Translations under genes and position numbers: made by a program
Shown here: piece after piece, positions 1-9,975 of the stretch
How the letters are laid out: each line of letters begins with the position of its first letter
Numbering within the stretch: the first letter of the stretch is position 1
Notes under the pieces: model-generated
What the model was told of the DNA's origin: nothing
Databases searched by the model: none
What the model saw: only the letters and a program-made list of their open reading frames with translations
Assembly (NCBI RefSeq): GCF_007860095.1
Contig: NZ_SJPT01000001.1
Span: 696,212 to 760,211 of the forward strand
From: Novipirellula galeiformis
Lineage (GTDB): Bacteria; Planctomycetota; Planctomycetia; Pirellulales; Pirellulaceae
DNA length: 64,000 nucleotides
Direction of reading: 5' to 3'

Positions 1-248
1 TGTTTGATTTCGCGCTTGTTTTGGCCCAGGAAGCTCTTAACGTCGGCAAGATGGGTGTCGGTATCGGAATGGGCCTTGTCATTCTCGGCGCTGGCTTTGG
101 TATTGGCCGCATCGGTAGTGCCGCTGTCGATGCAATCGCTCGTCAACCCGAAGCGAGCGGAGCGATCAGCACCCAGATGCTGATCTCGGCTGCACTTATC
201 GAAGGTGCGACTGTGATTGCTTTGATTCTGATGCTGATCCTTAGCTAA
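1..248 (+). CDS. atpE: ATP synthase F0 subunit c (5' partial)
   Basis: Rotor-ring subunit of the F1F0 ATP synthase: a hairpin of two membrane helices carrying the ion-binding carboxylate. The reading frame is open back to the left edge, so the true start probably lies outside the window; the first in-frame start inside it is TTG at 21. Helix 1 is Gly-rich (GAGFGIGRIGSAA), the polar loop is ARQPE, and helix 2 carries the binding Glu in ALIEGATVIAL. The Gln and Ser/Thr ligands typical of sodium-binding rings are not at the expected places, so proton coupling is inferred. It is first of the visible atp genes, 25 bp ahead of atpF; the a subunit must be upstream or elsewhere. Confidence 0.93.
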   Translation, partial: FDFALVLAQEALNVGKMGVGIGMGLVILGAGFGIGRIGSAAVDAIARQPEASGAISTQMLISAALIEGATVIALILMLILS

Positions 249-273
249 ATCCGCCTTTGGCAAAGATGAAACG

Positions 274-1011
274 ATGGTTTTAAAATTGACTCGTTTATCG
301 GTGTTGTGCTTGTTGGCGATGGGCGCGTTCTGTGTCTCGCCAGCTAGCAGCTATGCCGATGAAAAAGCGAAATCCGCAGTGGCGGCTGAGGCATCCGAAT
401 CGGATGACGCAACCGTATTGGTTGCCGCTAACTCGGAAGTGCACGACGAGGAAGACGTTGTGGGTGATCACGATCATCCTGCAGCGGCAGACGGACACGA
501 CTCGCATGCGAACACTCCGCCGTTGTTGTCATTCGACATTGGTTCGGCGGTTTGTAACATCGCGATTTTTCTTGGTGTGTTTGCAATCTTGTCCAAGTTT
601 GTCTGGCCTCCCATCTTAAGTGGGTTGAAGGCACGCGAAGACAAGATCAGTGGCGACCTCGAAAATGCGGAGCGTATTAACGCTGAAGCACGGTCGTTGT
701 TGAGTGACTATCAAACCAAGCTCGATGAAGCGGCAAACCAAGTGCAAGGCATGTTAGCCGAAGCACGGCGTGACGCCGAAACCAACGGCCAACGAATCGT
801 TGCGGATGCGAAGGCGGAAGCCGAGCGGACGCGTGATCGTGCGGTCGCGGATATCGAGACGGCTAAGAAAGTGGCGTTGGCCGATTTGGCTGGTCAAACT
901 TCGGACATGGCGATGCAGGTTGCCAAGTCAGTGGTCGGCCGCGAACTTCGTCCCGAAGACCATGCCGATTTGATTCGTCAATCGCTGGATCGACTTCCTA
1001 GTAATAACTAA
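274..1011 (+). CDS. atpF: ATP synthase F0 subunit b with secretory-type N-terminal extension
   Basis: Peripheral-stalk subunit linking F0 to F1. At 245 aa it is much longer than the usual 155-170 aa b subunit. Residues 1-28 look like a cleavable signal peptide (hydrophobic run ending ASSYADE). Residues 29-85 are acidic and His-rich (GDHDHPAAADGHDSHAN). The conserved membrane anchor follows at about 86-113 (SFDIGSAVCNIAIFLGVFAIL ends in FVWPPIL). The rest is the alanine- and charge-rich coiled coil of the stalk, ending in the region that binds delta. If the signal is used, the extension would lie outside the cytoplasmic membrane. The order c-b-delta-alpha is normal. Confidence 0.93.
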   Translation: MVLKLTRLSVLCLLAMGAFCVSPASSYADEKAKSAVAAEASESDDATVLVAANSEVHDEEDVVGDHDHPAAADGHDSHANTPPLLSFDIGSAVCNIAIFLGVFAILSKFVWPPILSGLKAREDKISGDLENAERINAEARSLLSDYQTKLDEAANQVQGMLAEARRDAETNGQRIVADAKAEAERTRDRAVADIETAKKVALADLAGQTSDMAMQVAKSVVGRELRPEDHADLIRQSLDRLPSNN

Positions 1012-1137
1012 TGAATGGCTCGCGGTAAGGGCTTCTGCTCTTGCCGCTTGCTTGTGGAATCGAACCGCAAACGTGGCTCGGTTTATTGATAAAATGTTTC
1101 GTCCTTTCAACGCGTTTCCATCACGCCCTGACAACCC

Positions 1138-1767
1138 ATGACCGAAGCCCCCAAACACGACACGGTTCTCGATACCGGCGCCGAGCAATTGGGCACTACC
1201 TATGCGCGAGCCTTAATCGCGGTGGCACAAAACGAAGGTGTCGCGGACCAGGTCGTCCAACAGTTGGGCCAGATGGTCGACGAGTACCTTTCGCAGAGCC
1301 CGCAACTCGCTGCGTCGTTCGCTTCGCCGCGAATTGATGCCAGCGAAAAGTGCCGGGTGCTTGATCGCATTTTTGGTGATGAATTTCACCCGACCTTGAT
1401 CAAGTTCTTGAAAGTAATGGCAAACCGTGACCGCTTGGGTTACGTGGCTGCCGTGCGTCGTGCCTCGGAAACCCAATTGGACGAAATGCTCGGTCGCTTG
1501 GTTGCTACCGTGCGTACCGCGGTCCCGCTTGAAGATGCCATGCGAAGCCAGATTGCCGAACGGCTCTCCGCGGTGCTTCACCGCGAAGTTCGCTTGAAAG
1601 AATCGGTGGATCCCGACTTGATCGGTGGCATGGTGATCCGCATTGGCGATACGGTTTACGACAGCAGTGTTGTGAACCGCATCGACAAAATGCAAAAGAA
1701 GGCCAAGGCTGGATTCTCGAGTCAATTGCTCAAACGGTTCGACGAATTCGTGCAGGACAAGACTTGA
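1138..1767 (+). CDS. atpH: ATP synthase F1 subunit delta
   Basis: Delta (OSCP) subunit, which caps the alpha3beta3 head and binds the peripheral stalk. The 209-aa product has the N-terminal helical bundle (GTTYARALIAVAQNEGVADQ) and the conserved C-terminal part with DPDLIGGMVIRIGDTVYDSS at about residues 160-180, near the diagnostic family signature. It is slightly longer than most delta subunits because of about 15 extra N-terminal residues. It sits 126 bp after atpF and 90 bp before atpA in the same direction. Confidence 0.93.
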   Translation: MTEAPKHDTVLDTGAEQLGTTYARALIAVAQNEGVADQVVQQLGQMVDEYLSQSPQLAASFASPRIDASEKCRVLDRIFGDEFHPTLIKFLKVMANRDRLGYVAAVRRASETQLDEMLGRLVATVRTAVPLEDAMRSQIAERLSAVLHREVRLKESVDPDLIGGMVIRIGDTVYDSSVVNRIDKMQKKAKAGFSSQLLKRFDEFVQDKT

Positions 1768-1857
1768 TTTCAACATCGCCTATGACTCGTTCATGGGCTG
1801 ATCCCCTAGTATAAAAATTCCAATTCAAACGCCCCTATCGATTGATTAGCGTTACCC

Positions 1858-3381
1858 ATGAAATTTAGTAGCGATGAAATCGCATCGGTCTTGCAACAAG
1901 AGATCGAGCAATTCGACAGTAAGATTGATGTTCGTGAAGTCGGCACCGTGTTGGAGGTGGGCGACGGTATCGCTCGCGTCTACGGTTTGTCGGGTGTCAT
2001 GGCCGGTGAAATGGTCGAGTTCCCCAACGGTGCGATCGGGCTAGCGTTCAACCTCGAAGAAAACTCCGTCGGGGTCATCATCCTTGGTGACTACTTGACG
2101 ATCGAAGAAGGCGACGAGGTCAAAGCACTCGGCACGCTGTTGTCCGTTCCTGCGGGCGACGCCGTGATGGGCCGCGTGCTCGATCCATTGGGGAACCCTC
2201 TGGACGGCAAAGGCCCCGTGCAAACCGATATCACTCGTCCTGTGGAAATCATCGCGACGGGCGTTTCGGAGCGTCAACCGGTAACCGAGCCGATGCAAAC
2301 CGGCGTCAAAGCCATCGATGCGATGACCCCGATCGGTCGTGGTCAACGTGAATTGATCATTGGTGACCGTAAGACCGGAAAAACGGCCATCGCGATCGAC
2401 GCGATCATCAACCAAAAAGGCAAAGGCGTGATGTGTTTCTACATCGCGGTTGGCCAAAAGGACTCGGCGGTTGCATCGATCGTCGAAGTGCTGCAGCAAA
2501 ACGGGGCGATGGAATACACCTGTGTGATCGCTTCGGGTGCCAGCTCCCCTGCCCCGCTCCAGTACATCGCGCCGTACGCCGGAACCGCGATGGCCGAGCA
2601 CTTCATGTTCAACGGTGGCCATGCCCTTGTGGTCTATGATGACTTGAGCAAGCAAGCCACGGCGTATCGCCAAATGAGTTTGTTGATGCGTCGCCCGCCG
2701 GGCCGCGAAGCTTACCCAGGGGACGTTTTCTACTGTCACAGTCGTCTGCTAGAGCGTTCGGCGAAATTGTCGGACGAACTTGGTGGCGGTTCGATCACCA
2801 GTTTGCCGATCATCGAAACGCTCGAAGGCGAAGTGTCCGCTTACATTCCGACGAACGTGATTTCGATCACTGACGGTCAAATTTACCTGCAACCCGACTT
2901 GTTCTTCGCCGGGATTCGTCCTGCGATGAACGCCGGTATTTCGGTCTCTCGCGTGGGTGGAGCCGCTCAGATCAAGGCGATGAAGAAAGTTGCCGGTGGT
3001 TTGCGCCTCGACTTGGCAGCGTTTCGTGCCTTGGAAGCATTCGCCCAACTCGGTACCGACCTTGATGCTGACACGCAAAGCCAATTGGATCGCGGATATC
3101 GCATGGTCGAGCTGCTCAAACAGCCTCAATACCAACCGATGTCGGTGACCGAACAAGTTTTGAGTTTGTTCGCAGGAACCCGCGGTTATTTGGACGATGT
3201 ACCGATCAAGTCGGTCCCTCAGTGGGAAAAGGACTTCATCCAATTTGTCCACGACAAGCACAGCAAGCTGCTTAGCGATTTGGAGGCAAAGGGTGACCTG
3301 ACCGACGAGATCACTGAGTCGATCATTGCCGTCATCAAAGAATTCAAGTCCGGCTACAAGCCAGTACAAGTGGAAGTGTAG
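1858..3381 (+). CDS. atpA: ATP synthase F1 subunit alpha
   Basis: Non-catalytic nucleotide-binding subunit of F1. The 507-aa length is typical. Walker A is GDRKTGKT at residues 169-176, a Walker B-like strand reads [12 protein letters not shown] near 257-268, and the arginine finger lies in [11 protein letters not shown] near residue 365. The N-terminal beta barrel and C-terminal helical domain are both complete. No strong Shine-Dalgarno precedes the ATG, a pattern seen for several genes here. It is followed, unusually, by a DUF4870 membrane protein before atpG. Confidence 0.97.
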   Translation: MKFSSDEIASVLQQEIEQFDSKIDVREVGTVLEVGDGIARVYGLSGVMAGEMVEFPNGAIGLAFNLEENSVGVIILGDYLTIEEGDEVKALGTLLSVPAGDAVMGRVLDPLGNPLDGKGPVQTDITRPVEIIATGVSERQPVTEPMQTGVKAIDAMTPIGRGQRELIIGDRKTGKTAIAIDAIINQKGKGVMCFYIAVGQKDSAVASIVEVLQQNGAMEYTCVIASGASSPAPLQYIAPYAGTAMAEHFMFNGGHALVVYDDLSKQATAYRQMSLLMRRPPGREAYPGDVFYCHSRLLERSAKLSDELGGGSITSLPIIETLEGEVSAYIPTNVISITDGQIYLQPDLFFAGIRPAMNAGISVSRVGGAAQIKAMKKVAGGLRLDLAAFRALEAFAQLGTDLDADTQSQLDRGYRMVELLKQPQYQPMSVTEQVLSLFAGTRGYLDDVPIKSVPQWEKDFIQFVHDKHSKLLSDLEAKGDLTDEITESIIAVIKEFKSGYKPVQVEV

Positions 3382-3420
3382 TGCCTCCCTCGTGCGGTGG
3401 CCGGAGAAAGGTAAGGTTTC

Positions 3421-3837
3421 ATGTCGAGCCCATTTCTGCCACCCGAGTCGAGTCACCAACAACCACCAATCGAACCGCCCGATTTTACTCCTAACAACGC
3501 CGATCGAAATTTAGCGTTGATTGCACATCTATCCGGATGTGCCGGGATTTTGGCGGGTGGTTTGATAGGGTTTATCGGCCCTTTGATTATTTACTTAACC
3601 CAAAAAGACAAGTCACCGTTTGCGGAGTTGCAAGCCAAAGAAGCACTCAATTTTCAGATCACGTTGCTGATTTTGAGTTTGGTTTGTGGAATTCTGTTCG
3701 TCGCCAGTTGTGGTGTTCTCTTTCCGATTGTGTTTGTGCCGATGGTGCTGCAAATCGTATTCGGAATTATCGCCGCACTGGCCGTACGCGACGGTCGAGC
3801 TTACCTATATCCGTTTAACCTCCGTTTGTTCCAGTAA
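3421..3837 (+). CDS. DUF4870-type small membrane protein inside the atp operon
   Basis: A 138-aa protein with a Pro-rich cytosolic-looking N-terminus (about 28 residues) and three hydrophobic segments, near residues 33-62, 80-100 and 103-125. The motif FAELQAKEALNFQ between helices, the N-terminal LIAHLSG and the C-terminal YPFNLRLF are the usual marks of the DUF4870 (Tic20-like) family, whose function is not known. It lies 39 bp after atpA and 15 bp before atpG on the same strand, so it is almost certainly co-transcribed with the ATP synthase. A role in assembly or as an accessory subunit is only an inference from position. Confidence 0.85.
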   Translation: MSSPFLPPESSHQQPPIEPPDFTPNNADRNLALIAHLSGCAGILAGGLIGFIGPLIIYLTQKDKSPFAELQAKEALNFQITLLILSLVCGILFVASCGVLFPIVFVPMVLQIVFGIIAALAVRDGRAYLYPFNLRLFQ

Positions 3838-3852
3838 CGATCGCCTCATCTT

Positions 3853-4740
3853 ATGGCCAACGCACGAGCACTCGATAAACGACGCAAGTCGATTCGCAAT
3901 ATTCGCAAAATCACGCGAACGATGGAGTTGATTGCGACGGCGCGTTACAAAAAAGCAATGGATCGTGCCCAGGCTGCGACCGCCTATACCGATCAAATCA
4001 CCAAGATCGTCAAACGCTTGGCCGCTGCCGGTTTGGACGTCAAACACCCGCTGCTCGAACCCCGTGACAACCCCGGCAGGGCCCGTGTGCTTGTTTTGGC
4101 GAGCAACCGTGGTTTGTGTGGCGGTTACAACGGCAACATTCTGCGAACCGCGATGCCACGCATTCGTGAACTTCGCGACACGATCGACGAAGTCGCGGTG
4201 GATGCTAGCGGCAAGCGCGGCGTGAACGGGTTGAAGTTCCGCAAAACGCTTGTCGACAACGCTTACTTGGGCTTCGAAGATCAACCGGCTTATGACGAAG
4301 TCGAAAAGATCGCCGAAAAGTACCTAACCGAATATGTGACGGGCAAGATTGATCGCTTGGATGTGGTTTACACCAAGTTCATCAGCACCAGTCGTCAAGT
4401 GGCCACGATCGAAACGCTGCTGCCACTGGGGTCCTTGAGTGACGAGGAAACCGCCGCCAGCGAAGACGACGAAAAGTCGGTCGAATTCGAATTCTTGCCG
4501 TCCGCCGAAAGCATCTTGGAAGAAGTCGTGCCGACCAGTTTCAAGGTGCGTTTGTTCAAGTGTTTCCTCGACGCCGCGGTCAGCGAGCAAGTCGCTCGGA
4601 TGATTGCGATGAAGGGGGCGACCGAGAATGCAGGCGACATGATCAAGCAGCTCTCGATGACGTACAACCGAGCACGTCAGAGCCAGATTACTGGCGAAAT
4701 TATGGAAATCATCGGCGGCGTCGAAGCACTCGCCAAGTAA
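3853..4740 (+). CDS. atpG: ATP synthase F1 subunit gamma
   Basis: Central rotor shaft of F1. The 295-aa product begins with the conserved helix (RRKSIRNIRKITRTMELIATARYKKA) and ends with the matching C-terminal helix (ENAGDMIKQLSMTYNRARQSQITGEIMEIIGG). Between them is the Rossmann-like domain with VLASNRGLCGGYN near residue 86. A short acidic insertion (SDEETAASEDDEKSVEFEF, residues about 196-214) is longer than in most bacterial gamma subunits. Spacing of 15 bp from the DUF4870 gene supports one transcript. Confidence 0.95.
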   Translation: MANARALDKRRKSIRNIRKITRTMELIATARYKKAMDRAQAATAYTDQITKIVKRLAAAGLDVKHPLLEPRDNPGRARVLVLASNRGLCGGYNGNILRTAMPRIRELRDTIDEVAVDASGKRGVNGLKFRKTLVDNAYLGFEDQPAYDEVEKIAEKYLTEYVTGKIDRLDVVYTKFISTSRQVATIETLLPLGSLSDEETAASEDDEKSVEFEFLPSAESILEEVVPTSFKVRLFKCFLDAAVSEQVARMIAMKGATENAGDMIKQLSMTYNRARQSQITGEIMEIIGGVEALAK

Positions 4741-4845
4741 CCCATCACAAAACGCACCCGCGTCCATCGCTGGTGCAAATGGTTCCCCACACAGAGGCTA
4801 GCAGTGCTAGCCAATCCAAAACATCAACTTCCTCTCGATACCTAA

Positions 4846-6303
<1,458 letters not shown>

Positions 6304-6306
6304 ACG

Positions 6307-6693
6307 ATGTCCATTCGATGTATTGTCGTCACGCCTGAGCGTACGGAGTTTGACCGCGAGGCCGACTTTGTTGCGTTACCGATGGCCGATGGCGAGTTAG
6401 GTATCCTAACGGGCCGCGCGCCGATGATCGGGCGACTCGGGTTTGGTACGCTGCGGTTGCAAACCGCCGCGGGGCCGGAACGCTACTTCATCGACGGTGG
6501 GTTCGCCCAAGTCGAAGGCGATGTGGTCAGCATTTTGACCGCACGTGCGACACCTGTCGATTTGCTCGATAGCGAGAAGGCGCGAGCCACGCTAAACGAG
6601 GCGTTGGAAATGCCATCGGCGAGCGTTCAAGAAGCCGAGATCAAAGAGACGGCTATTCGCCGTGCTCGCGGTTTGCTGCGAGCGTCGCGGTAG
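6307..6693 (+). CDS. atpC: ATP synthase F1 subunit epsilon
   Basis: Epsilon subunit at the foot of the rotor, which couples gamma to the c-ring and can inhibit hydrolysis. The 128-aa product has the N-terminal beta sandwich (CIVVTPERTEFDREADFVALPMADGELGIL, then GRAPMIGRLGFGTLR) and a short C-terminal helical part with two Ala-rich helices. The start is 3 bp after the atpD stop. It is the last gene of the operon and is followed by a cluster of palindromic repeats. Confidence 0.93.
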   Translation: MSIRCIVVTPERTEFDREADFVALPMADGELGILTGRAPMIGRLGFGTLRLQTAAGPERYFIDGGFAQVEGDVVSILTARATPVDLLDSEKARATLNEALEMPSASVQEAEIKETAIRRARGLLRASR

Positions 6694-6717
6694 GTTTCGA
6701 GTTGTGTACTCGCAGCC

Positions 6718-6742
6718 GTAGCGAAAGTCGCCAAGACTTTCG
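6718..6742 (+). repeat. REP-like palindrome, copy 1
   Basis: GTAG foot (6718-6721) directly followed by arm CGAAAGTC, 5-nt loop and arm GACTTTCG, a perfect 8-bp stem. An outer inverted pair, GTACTCGC at 6706-6713 and GCGAGTAC at 6747-6754, encloses it. It is the first of three elements between the convergent atp and flagellar operons and may also act as a bidirectional terminator. Confidence 0.8.
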
Positions 6743-6766
6743 GGGCGCGAGTACGACAGTCGTTCG

Positions 6767-6791
6767 GTAGCGAAAGTCGCGAAGACTTTTG
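6767..6791 (+). repeat. REP-like palindrome, copy 2
   Basis: GTAG foot at 6767-6770, arm CGAAAGTC, loop GCGAA, arm GACTTTTG. All eight stem positions pair, one as G-U. It has the same orientation and geometry as copy 1, 49 bp downstream. Confidence 0.8.
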
Positions 6792-6804
6792 GCCGTGCGT
6801 TTAA

Positions 6805-6829
6805 CAAAACTCTCCACGAGTTTCGCTAC
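6805..6829 (-). repeat. REP-like palindrome, copy 3 (inverted)
   Basis: Read on the minus strand: GTAG foot (6829-6826), arm CGAAACTC, loop GTGGA, arm GAGTTTTG. Relative to copy 1 the sixth stem pair has changed from G-C to C-G, so pairing is kept by a double change. Inverted orientation relative to copies 1 and 2 gives a BIME-like layout. Confidence 0.78.
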
Positions 6830-6837
6830 GCGGCCTT

Positions 6838-8604
6838 CTACAGCTTTACGTCCACGCCGGCGCTTTGCGAAGCGATCTGCGGCGTGTTGATTGGTCCACG
6901 ACCCACGATTGCCCCGTGATCTTGCGTGGGTCTGGGACGAGGCGATTGGCGGGGTGATTGCCATCGATCACTCGAGTACCCTGCCCCGCCCTGCTCCGCT
7001 CCGGATTGGTTGCCGCTATAGGATCGCTCTCCTGATTGGGGATCCTTTTCGACTTCCACCGACAACTGTTCGATTTGAAGACCTTGGGACTGCAGGCGGG
7101 CTCGCAGTTCGGGAAGGTTCTCACGCAGCGCGGCCGCTGCGGCTTCGGTTTCGGCGACCACACGCGTTTGAATCTTGCTCGATTTGATGTGCATTTCCAA
7201 ACGCACCGTTCCGAGTTCTGCGGGTGCCAAACGCAGCCGCACGTGACCGCCGTCGGGACCGAGATGCTGGAACGCACGGCTCACGCGTTGAATCAATTTG
7301 GCCCGCGAAATCAAATCGGTTGCGGATGAGTTGCCTGCCTTATCGGTTTGTTTCTTCGTCGCATCCGAAGGGGATGTGGTTGTGGTCGCTGCCGAGATCG
7401 CTCCGCTGGCATCTTTTGCTGCGTTGCTGGCGGTATTGGTCTTTGTCGGATTGGCATTTGACGAGGTTCGCGTCGCTGCGGCTGCTGCGGCGGCTGTCGA
7501 ACTTGAGATCGCGTCCACCGCTTGTTGTGCAGCAGGAGCGGTGGTGGCTGCGTTGCGAGGCGGTTCGGGCGGCGCGACGGCTTCCGTGATTCCGGCCGCC
7601 GCTGCACCGGCGGCAGCTGATTCGACCGCCGACGCGTTGTTGGCCTGTGAGGCGGATTCGGCGGACGCAGGGTTGGCCTGATTGCCACCATTGACCGGGC
7701 CAAAATGGTCGCGTCGCCGTGCACGCGTTTCGCCGGAATGCCGCTCGGAGCGTGATCCCGTTTCGGGTGATGATGCCGCGGGGTGATTCGTGGAATCCGT
7801 CTCTGCGGCAGACGCTTCCTGATCGCTCTGGTGTCCGTCGGTGAGCGTTGGGGATGGCTCCGCAGCGTCTTGCTCGGACGAGGAGTTTCGTTGCTCGTGA
7901 CCCTGGTCGGAAGTCGGGTCCGAAGCCAGTCCTGTGGCGGCGGCGGGCGGCGTCGATTCCGACGCCGGTGCGGTTGCTGCCGCGGGATGCTCGACGACCG
8001 GCGGGGGTGTCTCGGGGGTCGCTTGGGCGGTCTCGGGTTCGGCGGCGACGGTGACCACATTGATTGTGGGAACGTCGCTCGATGCCACGGCGTCGCTCGA
8101 TGCCACGGCGTCGCTCGGTGTCACGGCATCGTTGGGTGTCACGGCATCGTTGGGTGTCGCAGCATCGCTCGACGCTTCGGCGAGGGCAAGTGCCGTCGCG
8201 GCGGCATCTTCGTCTTGCTGCGGTGCGCTGGATTCGCTCGACGTGGGATCGGCGGCGATGGATTCGGCGGACATGGATTCGGAGGCGATCGCAAATGCCG
8301 CTAGATCAGGATCGATCTCGTGGGGTAGCTTCGCGGTCGCCGCCTCATCGTGCTCGGCTTCCTCGGTGTCGGCGGTGGTTACGGTCGACTCGGATGATTC
8401 GGCTGCGGAGGAATCCTTGGGCTGGCGAGGCGGATTTGCCGGCGCATTGATCGTTGCCATTTGAGCAAAGACGTCGGCAAAGGCGTCGACAATGCCTTGC
8501 GAGACATCGAGCGCAGAGGGGGCTGACCCCAGGGAACGCAAACGGTTCGGCGAGGGCGTTCGCGATACGGCAGCGGTGCTGGATGTGGAGCGTGAATCGC
8601 TCAT
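6838..8604 (-). CDS. fliK: Flagellar hook-length control protein FliK
   Basis: Molecular ruler that sets hook length and switches export specificity. The 588-aa protein is mostly low-complexity Ala/Ser/Thr/Glu/Pro sequence, as usual for FliK. Near residues 445-515 it has the conserved C-terminal Flg_hook domain (HVRLRLAPAELGTVRLEMHI, then LRENLPELRARLQSQGLQIEQLSV). An in-frame 18-bp minisatellite (8074-8181) encodes six-residue repeats of the type TPNDAV/ASSDAV. It is the last gene of the flagellar operon and converges with atpC. Confidence 0.88.
   Translation of the reverse strand: MSDSRSTSSTAAVSRTPSPNRLRSLGSAPSALDVSQGIVDAFADVFAQMATINAPANPPRQPKDSSAAESSESTVTTADTEEAEHDEAATAKLPHEIDPDLAAFAIASESMSAESIAADPTSSESSAPQQDEDAAATALALAEASSDAATPNDAVTPNDAVTPSDAVASSDAVASSDVPTINVVTVAAEPETAQATPETPPPVVEHPAAATAPASESTPPAAATGLASDPTSDQGHEQRNSSSEQDAAEPSPTLTDGHQSDQEASAAETDSTNHPAASSPETGSRSERHSGETRARRRDHFGPVNGGNQANPASAESASQANNASAVESAAAGAAAAGITEAVAPPEPPRNAATTAPAAQQAVDAISSSTAAAAAAATRTSSNANPTKTNTASNAAKDASGAISAATTTTSPSDATKKQTDKAGNSSATDLISRAKLIQRVSRAFQHLGPDGGHVRLRLAPAELGTVRLEMHIKSSKIQTRVVAETEAAAAALRENLPELRARLQSQGLQIEQLSVEVEKDPQSGERSYSGNQSGAEQGGAGYSSDRWQSPRQSPRPRPTQDHGAIVGRGPINTPQIASQSAGVDVKL
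8074..8181 (-). repeat. 18-bp tandem repeat inside fliK
   Basis: About six diverging 18-bp units in frame with fliK; the first two are identical (8074-8091 and 8092-8109). They encode hexapeptides such as TPNDAV and ASSDAV in the linker region, where length variation is likely tolerated. Confidence 0.85.
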
Positions 8605-8661
8605 CGTCGAGGCCTCCCGTTAAGCGAATTGGCGCTACACGGGGACAACCGTCGCAACGCG

Positions 8662-9315
8662 TTACTCGCCGCCTGCCTGATTAATCAGAGACGTGGATGG
8701 ATATCCTTCGCCAATGCGACGGAGGATCTCGGCAAGTTTGTCCGCTTCGCTCGGCTGCACAAACTCGGCCAATATATCTTTTCGTTTATCGATGGGCATT
8801 GCTTGAACAATATTGACGACCTCATCAATTCTTTCATCGTCATAAATTCTCAACAACTGTTCCTTCGCTTGGACGGCATCGAGAGATTGCAGTGTTTTTT
8901 GGACTTCCATCAGCCCCTTGTCCTTCGCTCCCTGCTCCATCTCCGCCAGTTTGACATTAAACGCTTCGCGGCGTTCGTCGAATCGCTGCGTTTTATCGCG
9001 TAGGCTGAGTTCCATTTTGCGGAGTTCGTCGCGGTATTGGTCCTGGCTTCTTAGCCGCATATCCATCTCCAAGCTCTCCATTTTTCTGGCTTGCAAGATC
9101 TCTTCGAAATCAGGTTGTTCGCGATCCTCGTTCTGAGTCATGATCTGTTGAAGGCGGTTACCGGAGATATCGATGCCGTTCATGAGCGCAATGACCTTGG
9201 TCAAGGTGTCGGCGTTGAGCGACCCTTGAGCGAGAAAGTACCCCAACAGAATCGTTTGAGTCAGCAGGGTGCCGATACAAAAGGCCGTGAAGGCATTGGT
9301 AAGCTTATGGATCAT
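8662..9315 (-). CDS. MotE-like membrane-anchored coiled-coil protein of the flagellar operon
   Basis: Product with one N-terminal membrane helix (AFCIGTLLTQTILLGYFLAQG), a long charged coiled coil and a C-terminal part with LRIYDDERIDEVVNIVQAMP and RKDILAEF that resembles the MgtE-N/MotE fold. MotE proteins chaperone or support flagellar stator parts; that role is inferred from family and position between fliJ and fliK. I choose the ATG at 9315 (MIHKLTNAF), giving 217 aa, because the longer frame to 9411 would overlap the end of fliJ and adds 32 residues unlike a leader. Confidence 0.72.
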   Translation of the reverse strand: MIHKLTNAFTAFCIGTLLTQTILLGYFLAQGSLNADTLTKVIALMNGIDISGNRLQQIMTQNEDREQPDFEEILQARKMESLEMDMRLRSQDQYRDELRKMELSLRDKTQRFDERREAFNVKLAEMEQGAKDKGLMEVQKTLQSLDAVQAKEQLLRIYDDERIDEVVNIVQAMPIDKRKDILAEFVQPSEADKLAEILRRIGEGYPSTSLINQAGGE

Positions 9316-9367
9316 GATGGAGGGGGTGCATTTTGGTGCTGCGAGTGCTGCTTGCTGTGGCCTGTTG

Positions 9368-9835
9368 CTAGCGATGGTCCGCGTCGCGTGCTTTTTGGCT
9401 TGCAATCGCAAACCGTCGATTGTTCATTTCGTCGATTTCGATTTGTTCGCGACGATTCATTTCCTGCTGATGTTGGTTGAAATCAATTTCCTTCATCCGC
9501 TGAAATTTCTTGACTTCGGTTTCCGCATCGCGAAGTCGCTGTTGTCGTCGTTGAAGCTCTTCGTCGAGTTTCACGCGAGTTTGTTCTAGCCCGTAAATTT
9601 CGGCTTGCAGTTGTAGGTTGTAACGTCCTTTGGCAAGCAATTGGTCGACGGCGATGCCACCGATGCGTGCTTCGACTTGTTCACTCAAGGCCGTTTGCCG
9701 TTGCTGCTGAAGGTCTTCGATTTGACTCTCGATCTTGGCAATCGCCGCATTGGCTTCGCCGACGAGTCCTCCCGCTTCGTCACGTTCACGTTGACGAAGG
9801 TCTAGGATCGATGCAAAACGAAATTCGTATTTCAT
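9368..9835 (-). CDS. fliJ: Flagellar export protein FliJ
   Basis: Soluble coiled-coil component of the flagellar type III export gate that works with the FliI ATPase. The 155-aa product begins with the family-typical YEFRFASILDLRQRERDEA and is an almost continuous antiparallel coiled coil, close to the usual 147 aa. It follows fliI with a 140-bp gap on the same strand, the canonical order. Confidence 0.88.
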   Translation of the reverse strand: MKYEFRFASILDLRQRERDEAGGLVGEANAAIAKIESQIEDLQQQRQTALSEQVEARIGGIAVDQLLAKGRYNLQLQAEIYGLEQTRVKLDEELQRRQQRLRDAETEVKKFQRMKEIDFNQHQQEMNRREQIEIDEMNNRRFAIASQKARDADHR

Positions 9836-9975
9836 GTGAGATAGGCTCGCAGCCCGTTATCAATGTGGGATAGGCTTCTAGTGTGTCGTCTACTTAGGAT
9901 CATCCCGTAGGGATAGTCGCTCGTTTTGGCTTCTGCGACTTCTGTATAACACCGATGCCATAATCTCTGCTTTTC

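Noticed and set aside
21-248. Sodium-specific c-ring
   Set aside because: The Gln in helix 1 and Ser/Thr after the binding Glu that mark sodium rings are not present at the aligned places.
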